This document shows, one piece after another, positions 7,124 through 15,078 of a stretch of 64,000 bases of DNA. The stretch comes from Nonomuraea sp. NEAU-A123 (GTDB lineage: Bacteria > Actinomycetota > Actinomycetes > Streptosporangiales > Streptosporangiaceae). The position numbers and the translations under genes were made by a program. Under the pieces are notes generated by a model. The model saw nothing but the letters and a program-made list of their open reading frames with translations. It was not told the DNA's origin and did not search any database. Position 1 is the stretch's first letter, and the number at the start of each line of letters is the position of its first letter. The stretch is taken from contig NZ_JAHFZZ010000037.1 of assembly GCF_018603905.1 (NCBI RefSeq), positions 26,486 through 90,485 on the forward strand, in the 5' to 3' direction.

Positions 7124-8668
7124 TCAGCTCGGGGTCGCGCTGCCCGCGCAGCCTCTGTCGATCCGGCCCGTCTCGAAGTAACGCACCACGTCGGCGGCGC
7201 ACTCAGGTATCCGGGTGGTGGACACGTGCACGTCGTCGGCGACCGTGTAGACGGTGCCGCCGATGGCGCGCCGCGTCTGCAGCGTCCAGTCGTAGACGGA
7301 CATGAACTCGTACAGATGCCCCGCCAGCACCAGCGACCCGCCGCCCCGCTTCAACGTGGCCTCCTGCACCGGCAGCGGCCAGCCGGAACACAGGGAAACC
7401 AGCCCCCAGGCCCGGCCGGTCGCCGGAAGGCGCCGCACGAGCTGCTGGTAGGCACGCCAGGCGGTGTCGAAACCGGGCCGGCTGCTGTCCTCGTTGCAGG
7501 CGACCGCCAAGTTCATGGTCATGTTCTGCATTTCGGGCGCGCCGGGCACGGGCGCCCCCATCGGAGCGCCCAACAACTCCTTGACGGTGGGCGGGGCGGT
7601 GGTGCCCGTCGCCGTCCGCAGTTCGGCCAGCGCCTTGCCCGCCCGCGCCCACTCGGTCGAGTTGCGCCTGGCCAGATCGGCGACGGTCGAGCCGTCGATG
7701 GGCCGCTGCAGGTCGGTGTAGGTCTTGGGGCTCTCGTCGTACGTGCGGACCAGTTTCGCCACCTCCTCGCGCACCTGCCGGGCGGTGGCACCGAGACCGT
7801 AGACCTCATCGCGGCGGGCCAGCCATGCGGCCATGCGCCCGAAGTCACGCTCGGCCGCCGCCGCGCTGTCCTCGATGTGCTTGTCGAACCGGGTCCACGG
7901 CGGCGCCGTGCTGTCCAGGAAGGCCCGTCCGGTGTGCTGGGGGAACAGGCTGCGGTACACCATGCCCAGATAGGTGCCCCAGGAGAGGCCGAGCAGGTTG
8001 AGCTTGCGCTCACTCAGTGCGGTCCGCACCAGGTCCAGGTCCTTGGCCACGTTGTCGGTGGTGAGCTGTCCGAGGAAGGCGGGGTCGGAGTTCCCGCACT
8101 TCTGGTTGGCGGCGATCTGGGCGTCGTATATCTTCCTGGCCGCCTCCTCGGTCAGCGTGCCCGGCTCCGGCGGGCCTCCTGGCGAGATGGGGCAGGCGAC
8201 CTTGGTGCTGTAGCCCACCCCGCGCGGGTCGAGGCCGATGATGTCGTATCGCTCGTTGAGCTTGGCCATCTCCTCGTTCCTGAGCACGATCCGCAGGACC
8301 GGGTCCAGGTATCCGCTGCCGCCCGGCCCTCCCGGCAGGACGGCGGTGGCACCGAGCCGGTGAGCCTTGTCCGTGGCGGCCAGCCGGGTCACCGCGATGT
8401 CGATCTTCCGTCCGCCGGGGTCGCGGTGGTTCAGCGGGACGCTGACCGTCCCGCACTCCAGGCGCTTCATCAGGGTACGGAAGTCCGGAACCCGCTCCTC
8501 TGCCACGCCCAGGCTGCGGATCACCTCATCGGAGTAGGCCGGGCAGGATTTCCACTGAACGGACGACACGCTGGAGCTCGGGCCGGCGGTGGCGCCTGCC
8601 GCGAAAGGATGCGCCACCAGCCCCGCCAGCGCCAGCGCCAGTGCCGTGAGTGATGTTCGGTACGTCAT
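7124..8668 (-). CDS. Secreted alpha/beta hydrolase, tripeptidyl aminopeptidase (TAP) family
   Basis: The 514-residue product has an N-terminal signal peptide (hydrophobic ALALALAGLVAHPFAAGATA). The alpha/beta-hydrolase core has an oxyanion segment LPGGPGGSGY, an IGLDPRGVG strand and nucleophile Ser in GLSWGTYLG. A C-terminal TAP-like domain holds the acid and His of the triad; VADDVHVSTTRIPECA is the likely His region. Such enzymes are exported serine exopeptidases that release tripeptides from peptide N-termini, or act as proline iminopeptidase-like hydrolases. The start at 8668 begins directly with the signal peptide. It stands alone between terminators. Confidence 0.9.
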   Translation of the reverse strand: MTYRTSLTALALALAGLVAHPFAAGATAGPSSSVSSVQWKSCPAYSDEVIRSLGVAEERVPDFRTLMKRLECGTVSVPLNHRDPGGRKIDIAVTRLAATDKAHRLGATAVLPGGPGGSGYLDPVLRIVLRNEEMAKLNERYDIIGLDPRGVGYSTKVACPISPGGPPEPGTLTEEAARKIYDAQIAANQKCGNSDPAFLGQLTTDNVAKDLDLVRTALSERKLNLLGLSWGTYLGMVYRSLFPQHTGRAFLDSTAPPWTRFDKHIEDSAAAAERDFGRMAAWLARRDEVYGLGATARQVREEVAKLVRTYDESPKTYTDLQRPIDGSTVADLARRNSTEWARAGKALAELRTATGTTAPPTVKELLGAPMGAPVPGAPEMQNMTMNLAVACNEDSSRPGFDTAWRAYQQLVRRLPATGRAWGLVSLCSGWPLPVQEATLKRGGGSLVLAGHLYEFMSVYDWTLQTRRAIGGTVYTVADDVHVSTTRIPECAADVVRYFETGRIDRGCAGSATPS

Positions 8669-8712
8669 ACGGAGCAGGTGTAACGCAGCGGTGGTTTCCT
8701 CGCTGTTTCCGC

Positions 8713-9270
8713 TCAGGAGGCCGCTTCGATGACGCCGTGGATGGCCCGGGAGACGCGCTCGGCGGCCGTGCCGGGATCGGGCCGTCCGGCGTCCAGCCAC
8801 GCGATGACCCCCTCGATGGCCACCGCGAACACCAGCCGCGCCGCCCAATCCGCCCACTGCCGGTCGGCGATCCTGGCGGCCAGATGCTCGCGGGCGATCC
8901 TGACGGACTCCCTGGAGAAGTCGTCGACGAGGTCACGGAACTCCGGCTCGCGGGCCGCGTACCGGAACAGCAGCCTGAACCCGTCGGGGTCCGCCTCGGC
9001 CGCCCGCATGAGCGCCGGGATCGTCTGGTCGGTGAAGTCCGCGTCCCCCACCCGCTGGGTGAGATGCGCGCATGCCCGGTCGAGCACCGCCCGATAGAGA
9101 TCGGTCTTCGACTCGAAGTGCCGGTAGAGGATCACCCGGCTCACGCCGGCCTCGGCGGCCACGTCGTCGAGGCCGGTGGCCGTGTAGCCGCTGCCCGCGA
9201 AGGCGCGCGTCGCGGCGTCGAGAATCTGCTCCCGGCGCTCGGCTCGGGGCATCCGCCGGACGGTTTCCAT
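8713..9270 (-). CDS. TetR family regulator next to P450
   Basis: The 185-residue product has a TetR N-terminal domain, RREQILDAATRAFAGSGY followed by VAAEAGVSRVILYRHFESKTDLY, and an all-helical ligand-binding half. It is divergent from the P450 at 9318 across 47 bp that carry two nested inverted repeats, so it very probably represses that P450 and itself. The ligand is likely the P450 substrate or a related compound; that is inference. Confidence 0.92.
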   Translation of the reverse strand: METVRRMPRAERREQILDAATRAFAGSGYTATGLDDVAAEAGVSRVILYRHFESKTDLYRAVLDRACAHLTQRVGDADFTDQTIPALMRAAEADPDGFRLLFRYAAREPEFRDLVDDFSRESVRIAREHLAARIADRQWADWAARLVFAVAIEGVIAWLDAGRPDPGTAAERVSRAIHGVIEAAS

Positions 9271-9280
9271 GCGCGCTCCT

Positions 9281-9332
9281 CTTGTTTACTCTCAAGTCTA
9301 CAAATACCGTTGTACACATGCCAGTAAACAAG
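9281..9332. promoter_or_regulatory. Nested operator between TetR and P450 genes
   Basis: CTTGTTTACT (9281-9290) and AGTAAACAAG (9323-9332) are perfect 10-bp inverted repeats. Between them lies TACAA-N6-TTGTA (9299-9314), a typical TetR operator shape that ends 3 bp before the P450 ATG. The outer right arm lies inside the P450 coding start. Confidence 0.65.
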
Positions 9333-10493
9333 CTTCCCTTCGACCAGCCCGAGCTACTCCGGCCGGCCCCGCTGCTGCGCGGGCTCCAGGCCGAGGGGCC
9401 GGTGCATCGCGTTCACACGCAGACGGGCGACGATGCCTGGCTGGTGACCGGCTATGAGGAGGTGCGCCGCCTGCTCGACGACGACCGGCTCGGCCGCTCG
9501 CACCCCCAGCCGGAGAAGGCCGCGCGCATCGGCGAGTCCGCGCTGTTCGGCGGCCCGATGGGCGACTTCGACACCGAGCGCGAGGACCACACCAGGATGC
9601 GGTCGCTGCTCCAGCCGCACTTCACGCCGAAACGCATGCGGGCGTTCCGCCCTCGCGTGGAGGAACTGACCACCCAACTGCTCGACGAGCTGGAGCGCCA
9701 GGGCTCACCGGCCGATCTCCACCAGGCGCTGGCGCTGCCGCTGCCGATCCTGGTCATCTGCGAGCTGCTCGGCGTGCCGTACGAGGATCGCGGCCAGTTC
9801 CGCGCCTGGTCGGAGGCGGCGGGCAACACCGCCGACCACGCCCGCTCGATGCAGGGGCTGACCGACCTGTACGAGTACGGCAAGAGGATGGTCGAGCTCA
9901 AGCGCCACGAACCGGGCGACGACGTGATCACCCGGCTCCTCGAGCTGCCCGACACGGACGAGGACGAGATCGCGATGCGGGCCATGAACCTGCTGTTCGC
10001 CGGGCACGAGACCACGGTCGTGCAGATCGGCATGGGCGCGCTGTTCCTGCTGGCCAACTCCGGGCAGTGGGAGGCCCTCCTGGCCGAGCCCGACCTGCTC
10101 ACCGGGGCGATCGAAGAGATCATGCGGACGCCCATGGTGAACGGGACCGGCGGCATCCCCCGATACGCCCGCGTCGATCTGGCGGTCGGCGATGCCATGG
10201 TCAAGGCCGGCGAGCTGGTCCTGCTGCACATCGGCATGGCCAACCACGACGAGAAGGTGTTCGCGGACCCGGAGCGGTTCGACGTCACCAGGCAGGCGGC
10301 GGGTCACGTCTCCTTCGGGTACGGCGCTCGCTACTGCATCGGGGCACCGCTCGCCCGGATCGAGTTGCAGGCGGTGTTCGCCCAGCTCATCCCGCGTTTT
10401 CCGGGGATGCGGCTGGCGGTTCCCGTCGAGGAGCTCCGGCTGCGCGCCGACTCCCTGACATCGGGCCTCGTCTCGCTGCCCGTGAAGTGGTGA
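9318..10493 (+). CDS. Cytochrome P450
   Basis: The 391-residue bacterial class I P450 has the I-helix oxygen-activation motif FAGHETTV, ExxR in EEIMRTP, and the heme loop FGYGARYCIGAPLAR with the Cys ligand. The position usually held by His in FGxGxHxC is Arg here. The start at 9318 is chosen because the preceding frame runs antisense through the TetR gene. No ferredoxin or reductase gene is adjacent, so electron partners must come from elsewhere. The substrate is unknown; the divergent TetR suggests induction by it. Convergent with the bacterioferritin-like gene. Confidence 0.93.
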   Translation: MPVNKLPFDQPELLRPAPLLRGLQAEGPVHRVHTQTGDDAWLVTGYEEVRRLLDDDRLGRSHPQPEKAARIGESALFGGPMGDFDTEREDHTRMRSLLQPHFTPKRMRAFRPRVEELTTQLLDELERQGSPADLHQALALPLPILVICELLGVPYEDRGQFRAWSEAAGNTADHARSMQGLTDLYEYGKRMVELKRHEPGDDVITRLLELPDTDEDEIAMRAMNLLFAGHETTVVQIGMGALFLLANSGQWEALLAEPDLLTGAIEEIMRTPMVNGTGGIPRYARVDLAVGDAMVKAGELVLLHIGMANHDEKVFADPERFDVTRQAAGHVSFGYGARYCIGAPLARIELQAVFAQLIPRFPGMRLAVPVEELRLRADSLTSGLVSLPVKW

Positions 10494-10511
10494 CGGCCGC
10501 CTGATCACCTC

Positions 10512-11051
10512 TCATGCGGTGGAGGGGATGCGTTCGAGCAGACTCTGCATGTCGTCGGCGTGCTCCTCCTCCTTGGCGAGGAGCTCCTCGAACACGCGGC
10601 GGGTCGTGATGTCCTTGTCGCCCAGCCACTGGATGATCTCGGTATAGCTGGCCACCGCGATCCGTTCGGCGACCAGGTCTTCCTTGATCATGTCGATCAG
10701 CCCGCGGCTCTCGTCGTACTGGGAGTGGGCGCGGGAGGTCAGCGTGTCGGGGTTGAAGTCGGGTGCGCCGCCGAGCTGCACGATCCTGGACGCGAGCTTG
10801 TCGGCGTGCTCCTGCTCCTCAGTCGCGTGCTCCAGGAACTCCTGCGCCACGGACTCCGACTGCAGCCCGGAGGCGGTGTAGTGGTGCCGCTTGTAGCGGA
10901 GTACGCACACGAGCTCGGTGGCGAGGGCTTCGTTGCAGACCTGGATCACACGCTCCAGGTCGGCACCGTAGGCGTCGGTGATCGGACCCTTGCCGATCTC
11001 GACGCGGGCGCGCTCACGGATGGTCTTGATGTCGGTCAGGAACTCAGCCAT
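10512..11051 (-). CDS. Bacterioferritin-like / ferritin-like diiron protein
   Basis: The 179-residue four-helix ferritin-like protein carries the diiron ligands in CNEALATELVCVLRYKRHHY (Glu), EFLEHATEEQEHADKLA (Glu and ExxH), EDLVAERIAVASYTEI (Glu) and ELLAKEEEHADDM (ExxH). These are the two EX(n)ExxH halves expected for iron oxidation and storage. It is slightly longer than bacterioferritin (about 160 residues) and may lack the heme-binding Met, so the exact subclass is open. The start at 11051 is chosen because the extension upstream contains no domain content. Confidence 0.85.
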   Translation of the reverse strand: MAEFLTDIKTIRERARVEIGKGPITDAYGADLERVIQVCNEALATELVCVLRYKRHHYTASGLQSESVAQEFLEHATEEQEHADKLASRIVQLGGAPDFNPDTLTSRAHSQYDESRGLIDMIKEDLVAERIAVASYTEIIQWLGDKDITTRRVFEELLAKEEEHADDMQSLLERIPSTA

Positions 11052-11107
11052 GGCGCCCATATGCCCACTCGCTCGGCAAAGACGCCCCATCACCCGCAAA
11101 AGTGCGG

Positions 11108-11554
11108 TCAGGCCTCACCGTTGGCGAGCCTGGTGATGGTGTCCGCGATGCGCCGCTGCCTGGTCTCGGCCTTCTTGGCGCCCTCGACCTGGAGGACATA
11201 GCGGAGTCTGCGCGAGTACGACAGCCCGTCGAAGAAGCGCTTGGCCTCGGGGGCGCCGTCAAGCGCCGCGGCCAGGTCGGTGGGCACTGTCACCTCGCGA
11301 GGCGCGGTGTCGAGCTCCAGCGCGACCTCTATCTCGTCGCCGGCGGCCACACCCGCGCCCTGCCGGTGCTCGGCGCTGATCGGCAGCATGTACCGGCCGC
11401 CCATGGAGGCGACCGTGCTGCGGTAGCCGTACCCGTTGATCGTGACGTTGACGGCGGGCCGCTTGCTCCCGCCGAGGCCCTCGACCACGTCGGCGGGGAC
11501 CTCGATGCCCGTGGCGGTCTTGCCGCCCAGCTCGACGACGGCGCGGAATCTCAT
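11108..11554 (-). CDS. DUF1905/YdeI-OmpD-like domain protein
   Basis: The 148-residue product has an N-terminal DUF1905-type barrel (MRFRAVVELGG, GIEVPADVVEGLGG, VNVTINGYGYRSTV and GGRYMLPIS) and a C-terminal OmdA-like helix pair (FFDGLSYSRRLRYVLQVEGAKK and RQRRIADTITRLANG). This architecture is common in actinobacteria but has no established function. The ATG at 11554 overlaps the TGA of the upstream hydrolase gene, so the two are co-translated. Confidence 0.85.
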   Translation of the reverse strand: MRFRAVVELGGKTATGIEVPADVVEGLGGSKRPAVNVTINGYGYRSTVASMGGRYMLPISAEHRQGAGVAAGDEIEVALELDTAPREVTVPTDLAAALDGAPEAKRFFDGLSYSRRLRYVLQVEGAKKAETRQRRIADTITRLANGEA

Positions 11555-12345
11555 CGGAAGAACCCTTCCAGAACCGGCGCCAGGGCCGTGGCCTTGACGA
11601 TGTGCGTCTGGCCGTCGAGCGTGTGGTGCTCGGCGTTGGGCAGCACGTCGGCCCAGGCGCGCATGGCGTTGCGCATCCACGCCGGGCTCTTGCCGCCGTC
11701 GATCACCAGGGCCGGGATCTTGACCGAGGCCCAGGGGGCGGCGGGGAGCGGCTTGCCGTGCTCGTACTCGGCCACGAACGCGACATCGTACGGCAGCGTG
11801 TGGACGACGGCCTTGAGGCCGGACCAGGCGGGCATGAAGCGCATCATGAAGACGACCGCGCCGGGCAGGTTGACGCCCTCGCGCATGAAGTAGCCGACCG
11901 CCTGACCGCGGCGGCCGGTGGCCACCATCTCGTCGATCTGCCGCTCGTAGTCGTCCGGGATGGGCGGCCGGGTGTCGTCGACCACGAACGGCGCCTCGTA
12001 GACGGCCACCTTCGACACCGGCAGCCCGCTCTCGACGGCCGCCATGGCCAGCGCCGCACCCGACGAGATGCCGTACAGGAAGGCGGTGCCGCCCGCCACC
12101 TCCACCAGCGCGGCGAGGTCCTCGATCTCGCGCTCGGGGGCGAACGGCGCGGTGTCGCCGCTGGCGCCGCGGCCACGGCGGTCGTAGGTGTAGACGGTGA
12201 AGCCACGGGCCAGCTCCTTGGCTAATGCCGGGTTCGGCCCGGCCGCGCGGTGGCAGAGCGCGCCGTCGACGAGGATGACCGCCGGACCCTGGCCGATGCG
12301 GTCATAAGCGATTTGGGTGCCGTCTTGGGAAGTGACCTTGTCCAT
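11551..12345 (-). CDS. Alpha/beta fold hydrolase
   Basis: The 264-residue product starts at ATG 12345. It has the oxyanion strand VILVDGALCHR, nucleophile Ser in LYGISSGAAL (GxSxG), the strand-6 acid region in ALVIDGGKSPAW and the catalytic His in LDGQTHIVK. The DGALCHR turn is common in small actinobacterial hydrolases annotated only as alpha/beta fold. It is the first gene of a two-gene unit with the DUF1905 protein and divergent from an XRE regulator. Its upstream region contains the GACAA-N6-TTGTC element also found before the SRPBCC gene. Confidence 0.88.
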   Translation of the reverse strand: MDKVTSQDGTQIAYDRIGQGPAVILVDGALCHRAAGPNPALAKELARGFTVYTYDRRGRGASGDTAPFAPEREIEDLAALVEVAGGTAFLYGISSGAALAMAAVESGLPVSKVAVYEAPFVVDDTRPPIPDDYERQIDEMVATGRRGQAVGYFMREGVNLPGAVVFMMRFMPAWSGLKAVVHTLPYDVAFVAEYEHGKPLPAAPWASVKIPALVIDGGKSPAWMRNAMRAWADVLPNAEHHTLDGQTHIVKATALAPVLEGFFR

Positions 12346-12360
12346 GCCTGCAGCATTTCA

Positions 12361-12380
12361 CCGACAATTAATTTTGTCAA
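12361..12380. promoter_or_regulatory. Shared 16-bp operator in the hydrolase/XRE divergent promoter
   Basis: GACAA (12363-12367), 6 bp, TTGTC (12374-12378). Read on the minus strand it is CTTGACAA-N5-ATTGTCGGTG, the same as the SRPBCC promoter apart from the 5 spacer bases. The TTGACA is also a -35 candidate for the hydrolase. The adjacent XRE regulator is the best candidate binder. Confidence 0.6.
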
Positions 12381-12421
12381 GCCTCGACCTGGGCTTTCCC
12401 GGCAGCGTTTAGGGTGAGTTC

Positions 12422-13246
12422 GTGACTGCCAGCCAACGCCGCCAGCTCAAAGAGTTCCTGCGCGCCAAACGGGAGGCCCTCACACCCGCGGACGTCGGTA
12501 TGCCTACCGCAGGGCGCCGCCGTACTCCCGGACTGCGCCGGGAAGAGGTGGCCGTGCTCGCCGGTGTCGGGGTGTCCTGGTACACCTGGCTGGAGCAAGG
12601 CCGCGACATCAAGGTCTCGGACGCCGTGCTGGACGCGGTCGCCCGCACGCTGAAGCTCGACGAGGCGGAGCGCACGCATCTGTATGTGCTCGCCGGGCTG
12701 AATCCGCCCGACCCCGCGGGCCGGCCGGGCGAGCCGTTGAGCGACCAGCTCCGCGGCGTGCTGGACGCATGGATGCCCAACCCGGCGCATGTGCTGGACC
12801 GGCACTACAACCTGGTGGCGATGAACGACGCCGCCAGGTGGGTGTTCGGCTATGACGACGACGTCCGCAACTGCATGGTGGCGTTCTTCACCCACCCGAC
12901 CTATCGCAGCAGGTTCACCGAATGGCACGAGTTCGCCCCGGACATGGTGGCCGACTTCCGCGCCAGTGCGGTCCGGTATCAAGACGATCCGGTCTTCGAG
13001 CGGATCGCCGAAGAGCTGTGTACGGCCAGTCCGGAGTTCGCCGAGCTGTGGGCGCGGCCGGATGTCCGTTCCCGCTCCCAGGGAATCAAGGCGATCACTC
13101 ACCCCGAAGCCGGGGACCTCACCTTCGAGTACTCACTGTTCCGGTTGCCGGATCGCGCGGACCTCAACGTGGTGCTGCACACGCCGCATCCCGACACCGA
13201 CACCAAGGAGAAGGTGGAGCGCCTGGTGGTGGTACACCCAGGTTGA
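12422..13246 (+). CDS. XRE family regulator with MmyB-like ligand-binding domain
   Basis: The 274-residue product starts at GTG 12422. The N-terminal helix-turn-helix reads RRTPGLRREEVAVLAGVGVSWYTWLEQGR. The C-terminal PAS-like MmyB-type domain (about 105-265) has HVLDRHYNLVAMNDAARWVFG, FFTHPTYRSRFTEW and a closing DLNVVLHTPHPDT. In this family the C-terminal domain binds a fatty-acid or small hydrophobic ligand. Such regulators usually control the divergent neighbour, here the alpha/beta hydrolase operon. The same operator before the SRPBCC gene suggests a second target. Confidence 0.9.
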   Translation: MTASQRRQLKEFLRAKREALTPADVGMPTAGRRRTPGLRREEVAVLAGVGVSWYTWLEQGRDIKVSDAVLDAVARTLKLDEAERTHLYVLAGLNPPDPAGRPGEPLSDQLRGVLDAWMPNPAHVLDRHYNLVAMNDAARWVFGYDDDVRNCMVAFFTHPTYRSRFTEWHEFAPDMVADFRASAVRYQDDPVFERIAEELCTASPEFAELWARPDVRSRSQGIKAITHPEAGDLTFEYSLFRLPDRADLNVVLHTPHPDTDTKEKVERLVVVHPG

Positions 13247-13281
13247 GCTGACACTGCCTTGTCGACAGCCGTCGAAGCACG

Positions 13282-14253
13282 ATGGACGGCATGAAGGCAA
13301 TCACGATTCCCGAATTCGGCAGCGCTGACGTCCTCCGCCTCGACGAGGTCGAGATCCCCGAGCCCGGGCCGGGGCAGGTCTCCATCGACGTGGCCTACGC
13401 GGGCGCCAACTTCGCCGAGATCCTCTACCGGCAGGGCGTGGTGGACGTACCTTTGCCGTTCGTGCCCGGCATCGAGGTGTCCGGCCGTATCCGAGCGCTC
13501 GGCCCCGGCGTCGAGGGACTGCGTGTGGGCCAGCCGGTCGCCGCGCTGACGATCGTCGACAGCGGCGGCTACGCCGAGGTGGTGACGGTCTCCGCCGACC
13601 TGGTGTCCCCGCTGGACGGCTATGACCTTGGGCTGGGCGTCGCGGCGGCGCTGCCGTCCAACAGCACCACCGCGTTCCTCGTGCTCGACCGGGTGGCCCG
13701 CATCGAACCGGGGGAGACCGTGCTCGTGCACGCCGCCGCCGGAGGCGTGGGCAGCCAGCTCGGCCAGGCCGCCCGGTTGCTGGGCGCGGGCCGCGTGGTG
13801 GGCACCGTGGGCAGCCCCGCCAAGATCGAGAAAGCCAAGGCGTTCGGCTACGACGAGGTCGTCCTGCGCGAGCAGGTGGCCGAGGCCGGTCGGTTCGACG
13901 TCGTGGTGGACATGGTCGGAGGTACGGCCCGCCGTACCAGCCTGGACCTGCTCGCGCCGATGGGCCGGATGGTGGTGATGGGCAACGCCTCCGGCGCCGA
14001 GGACGTCGGGATCTCGGCCAACGAGGTGTGGTTCACCAACAAGACGGTCTCCGGGTTCAACCTGGCCGCGTTCTCCGCCGCCTTCCCCGCGGAGGCGGGC
14101 CGGGCGCTGCAGCGGGCGGTGGCCGCGGCCGCGAGCGGGGAGCTGCGGGTGCAGGTCGAGTCGCTGCGGCTGGAGCAGGCCGCGGAGGCGCACCGCCGCA
14201 TCGAGTCCGGCCGCACGACCGGCAAGCTCGTGCTCGAAATACTCGAAGTATGA
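13282..14253 (+). CDS. Zinc-type alcohol dehydrogenase-like / quinone oxidoreductase
   Basis: The 323-residue MDR-superfamily enzyme has a GroES-like half (MKAITIPEFGSADVLRLDEV, VPGIEVSGRIRALGPGVEGL) and a Rossmann half with VLVHAAAGGVGSQLGQAARLLGA as the NAD(P) motif. It lacks the cysteine cluster of zinc alcohol dehydrogenases, so quinone/enone oxidoreductase activity with NADPH is more likely. The second Met (13291) is an equally good start. It is 35 bp downstream of the XRE gene on the same strand, possibly in one transcript. Confidence 0.88.
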   Translation: MDGMKAITIPEFGSADVLRLDEVEIPEPGPGQVSIDVAYAGANFAEILYRQGVVDVPLPFVPGIEVSGRIRALGPGVEGLRVGQPVAALTIVDSGGYAEVVTVSADLVSPLDGYDLGLGVAAALPSNSTTAFLVLDRVARIEPGETVLVHAAAGGVGSQLGQAARLLGAGRVVGTVGSPAKIEKAKAFGYDEVVLREQVAEAGRFDVVVDMVGGTARRTSLDLLAPMGRMVVMGNASGAEDVGISANEVWFTNKTVSGFNLAAFSAAFPAEAGRALQRAVAAAASGELRVQVESLRLEQAAEAHRRIESGRTTGKLVLEILEV

Positions 14254-14265
14254 GGGGCGGCCGCC

Positions 14266-15009
14266 CTACGGCGGATCGTCGAAGTGCAGGCTCTCCGGGG
14301 GCTGTCCGCTCACTGACCGGATGAGATCGGAGGACACCTCGCGCACCTTCCGGTTCTGCTCCTGGGAGATCTGGCGCAGCAGGTCGAAGGCGTCGTGGGC
14401 GGTCCAGTGGTGCTCGCCCATGATGATGCCGAGCGCCTGGTCGATGATCGCGCGCGTGCCGAGGGCCTCGCGGAGCTGCGTGGCCAGCTCGAGCTGGCGG
14501 GCCGAGCGCAGCGCCGCGTCGAGGAGGAGTCCGATGTGCTCGGCGGTCACGCGGGCGGCCCGCCGGGCCTCGTGGACGAGGGCGCCGGGTCGGCGGGAGT
14601 AGAGGTTCAGCGCGCCCAGCCACACGCCTTCGGCCCGCAACGGCTCGGAATGTACGCTCCTGACCCCGTGAGCGAGCATCCGCGCCGGATACCCGCTCCA
14701 ACGCGTCTCGGTGGCGAGATCGGTGGCGACGACGGGCTCGCCGGTCGCCATGGCGTCGAGGCAGGGGCCCTGGCCGCCGCTGTACTGGATCTCGTCGAAC
14801 ACCCTGACGTGGGCCGCGGAGGAGGCGACGGTCTGTACGCGCCCGTCCTGGCGCAGGGTCACTCCCGTCATGGGCCGCCCCGGCATGGCGGCGGCGATGT
14901 CGGCGATGTGACGGAGCGCCATATCGAGGTCCTCGGCGCCGTGCATGACGGCGGACAGCTCACGAAGCGTTGCGGCGACGCTCTTCGCGTCCATCGGGGA
15001 GTCTGCCAT
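14266..15009 (-). CDS. GAF and ANTAR domain protein
   Basis: The 247-residue product has a GAF domain over about residues 15-150 (YSGGQGPCLDAMATGEPVVATDL and GVRSVHSEPL in outline). A C-terminal ANTAR RNA-binding domain over about 168-225 contains LREALGTRAIIDQALGIIMG, with the helix pair that binds dual-hairpin antitermination sites. Such actinobacterial proteins sense a small ligand and stop premature termination on target mRNAs. The start at 15009 is inferred, and Met at 14994 is an alternative. No dual hexaloop hairpin target was identified near it, so targets are elsewhere or unseen. Confidence 0.88.
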   Translation of the reverse strand: MADSPMDAKSVAATLRELSAVMHGAEDLDMALRHIADIAAAMPGRPMTGVTLRQDGRVQTVASSAAHVRVFDEIQYSGGQGPCLDAMATGEPVVATDLATETRWSGYPARMLAHGVRSVHSEPLRAEGVWLGALNLYSRRPGALVHEARRAARVTAEHIGLLLDAALRSARQLELATQLREALGTRAIIDQALGIIMGEHHWTAHDAFDLLRQISQEQNRKVREVSSDLIRSVSGQPPESLHFDDPP

Positions 15010-15078
15010 CTCGCCCCTGAACTGCCCTGGGCCGATGCCGCCTAACGTCCGAGGCGCCCCTGTTCGTAGGGTGGCTTC

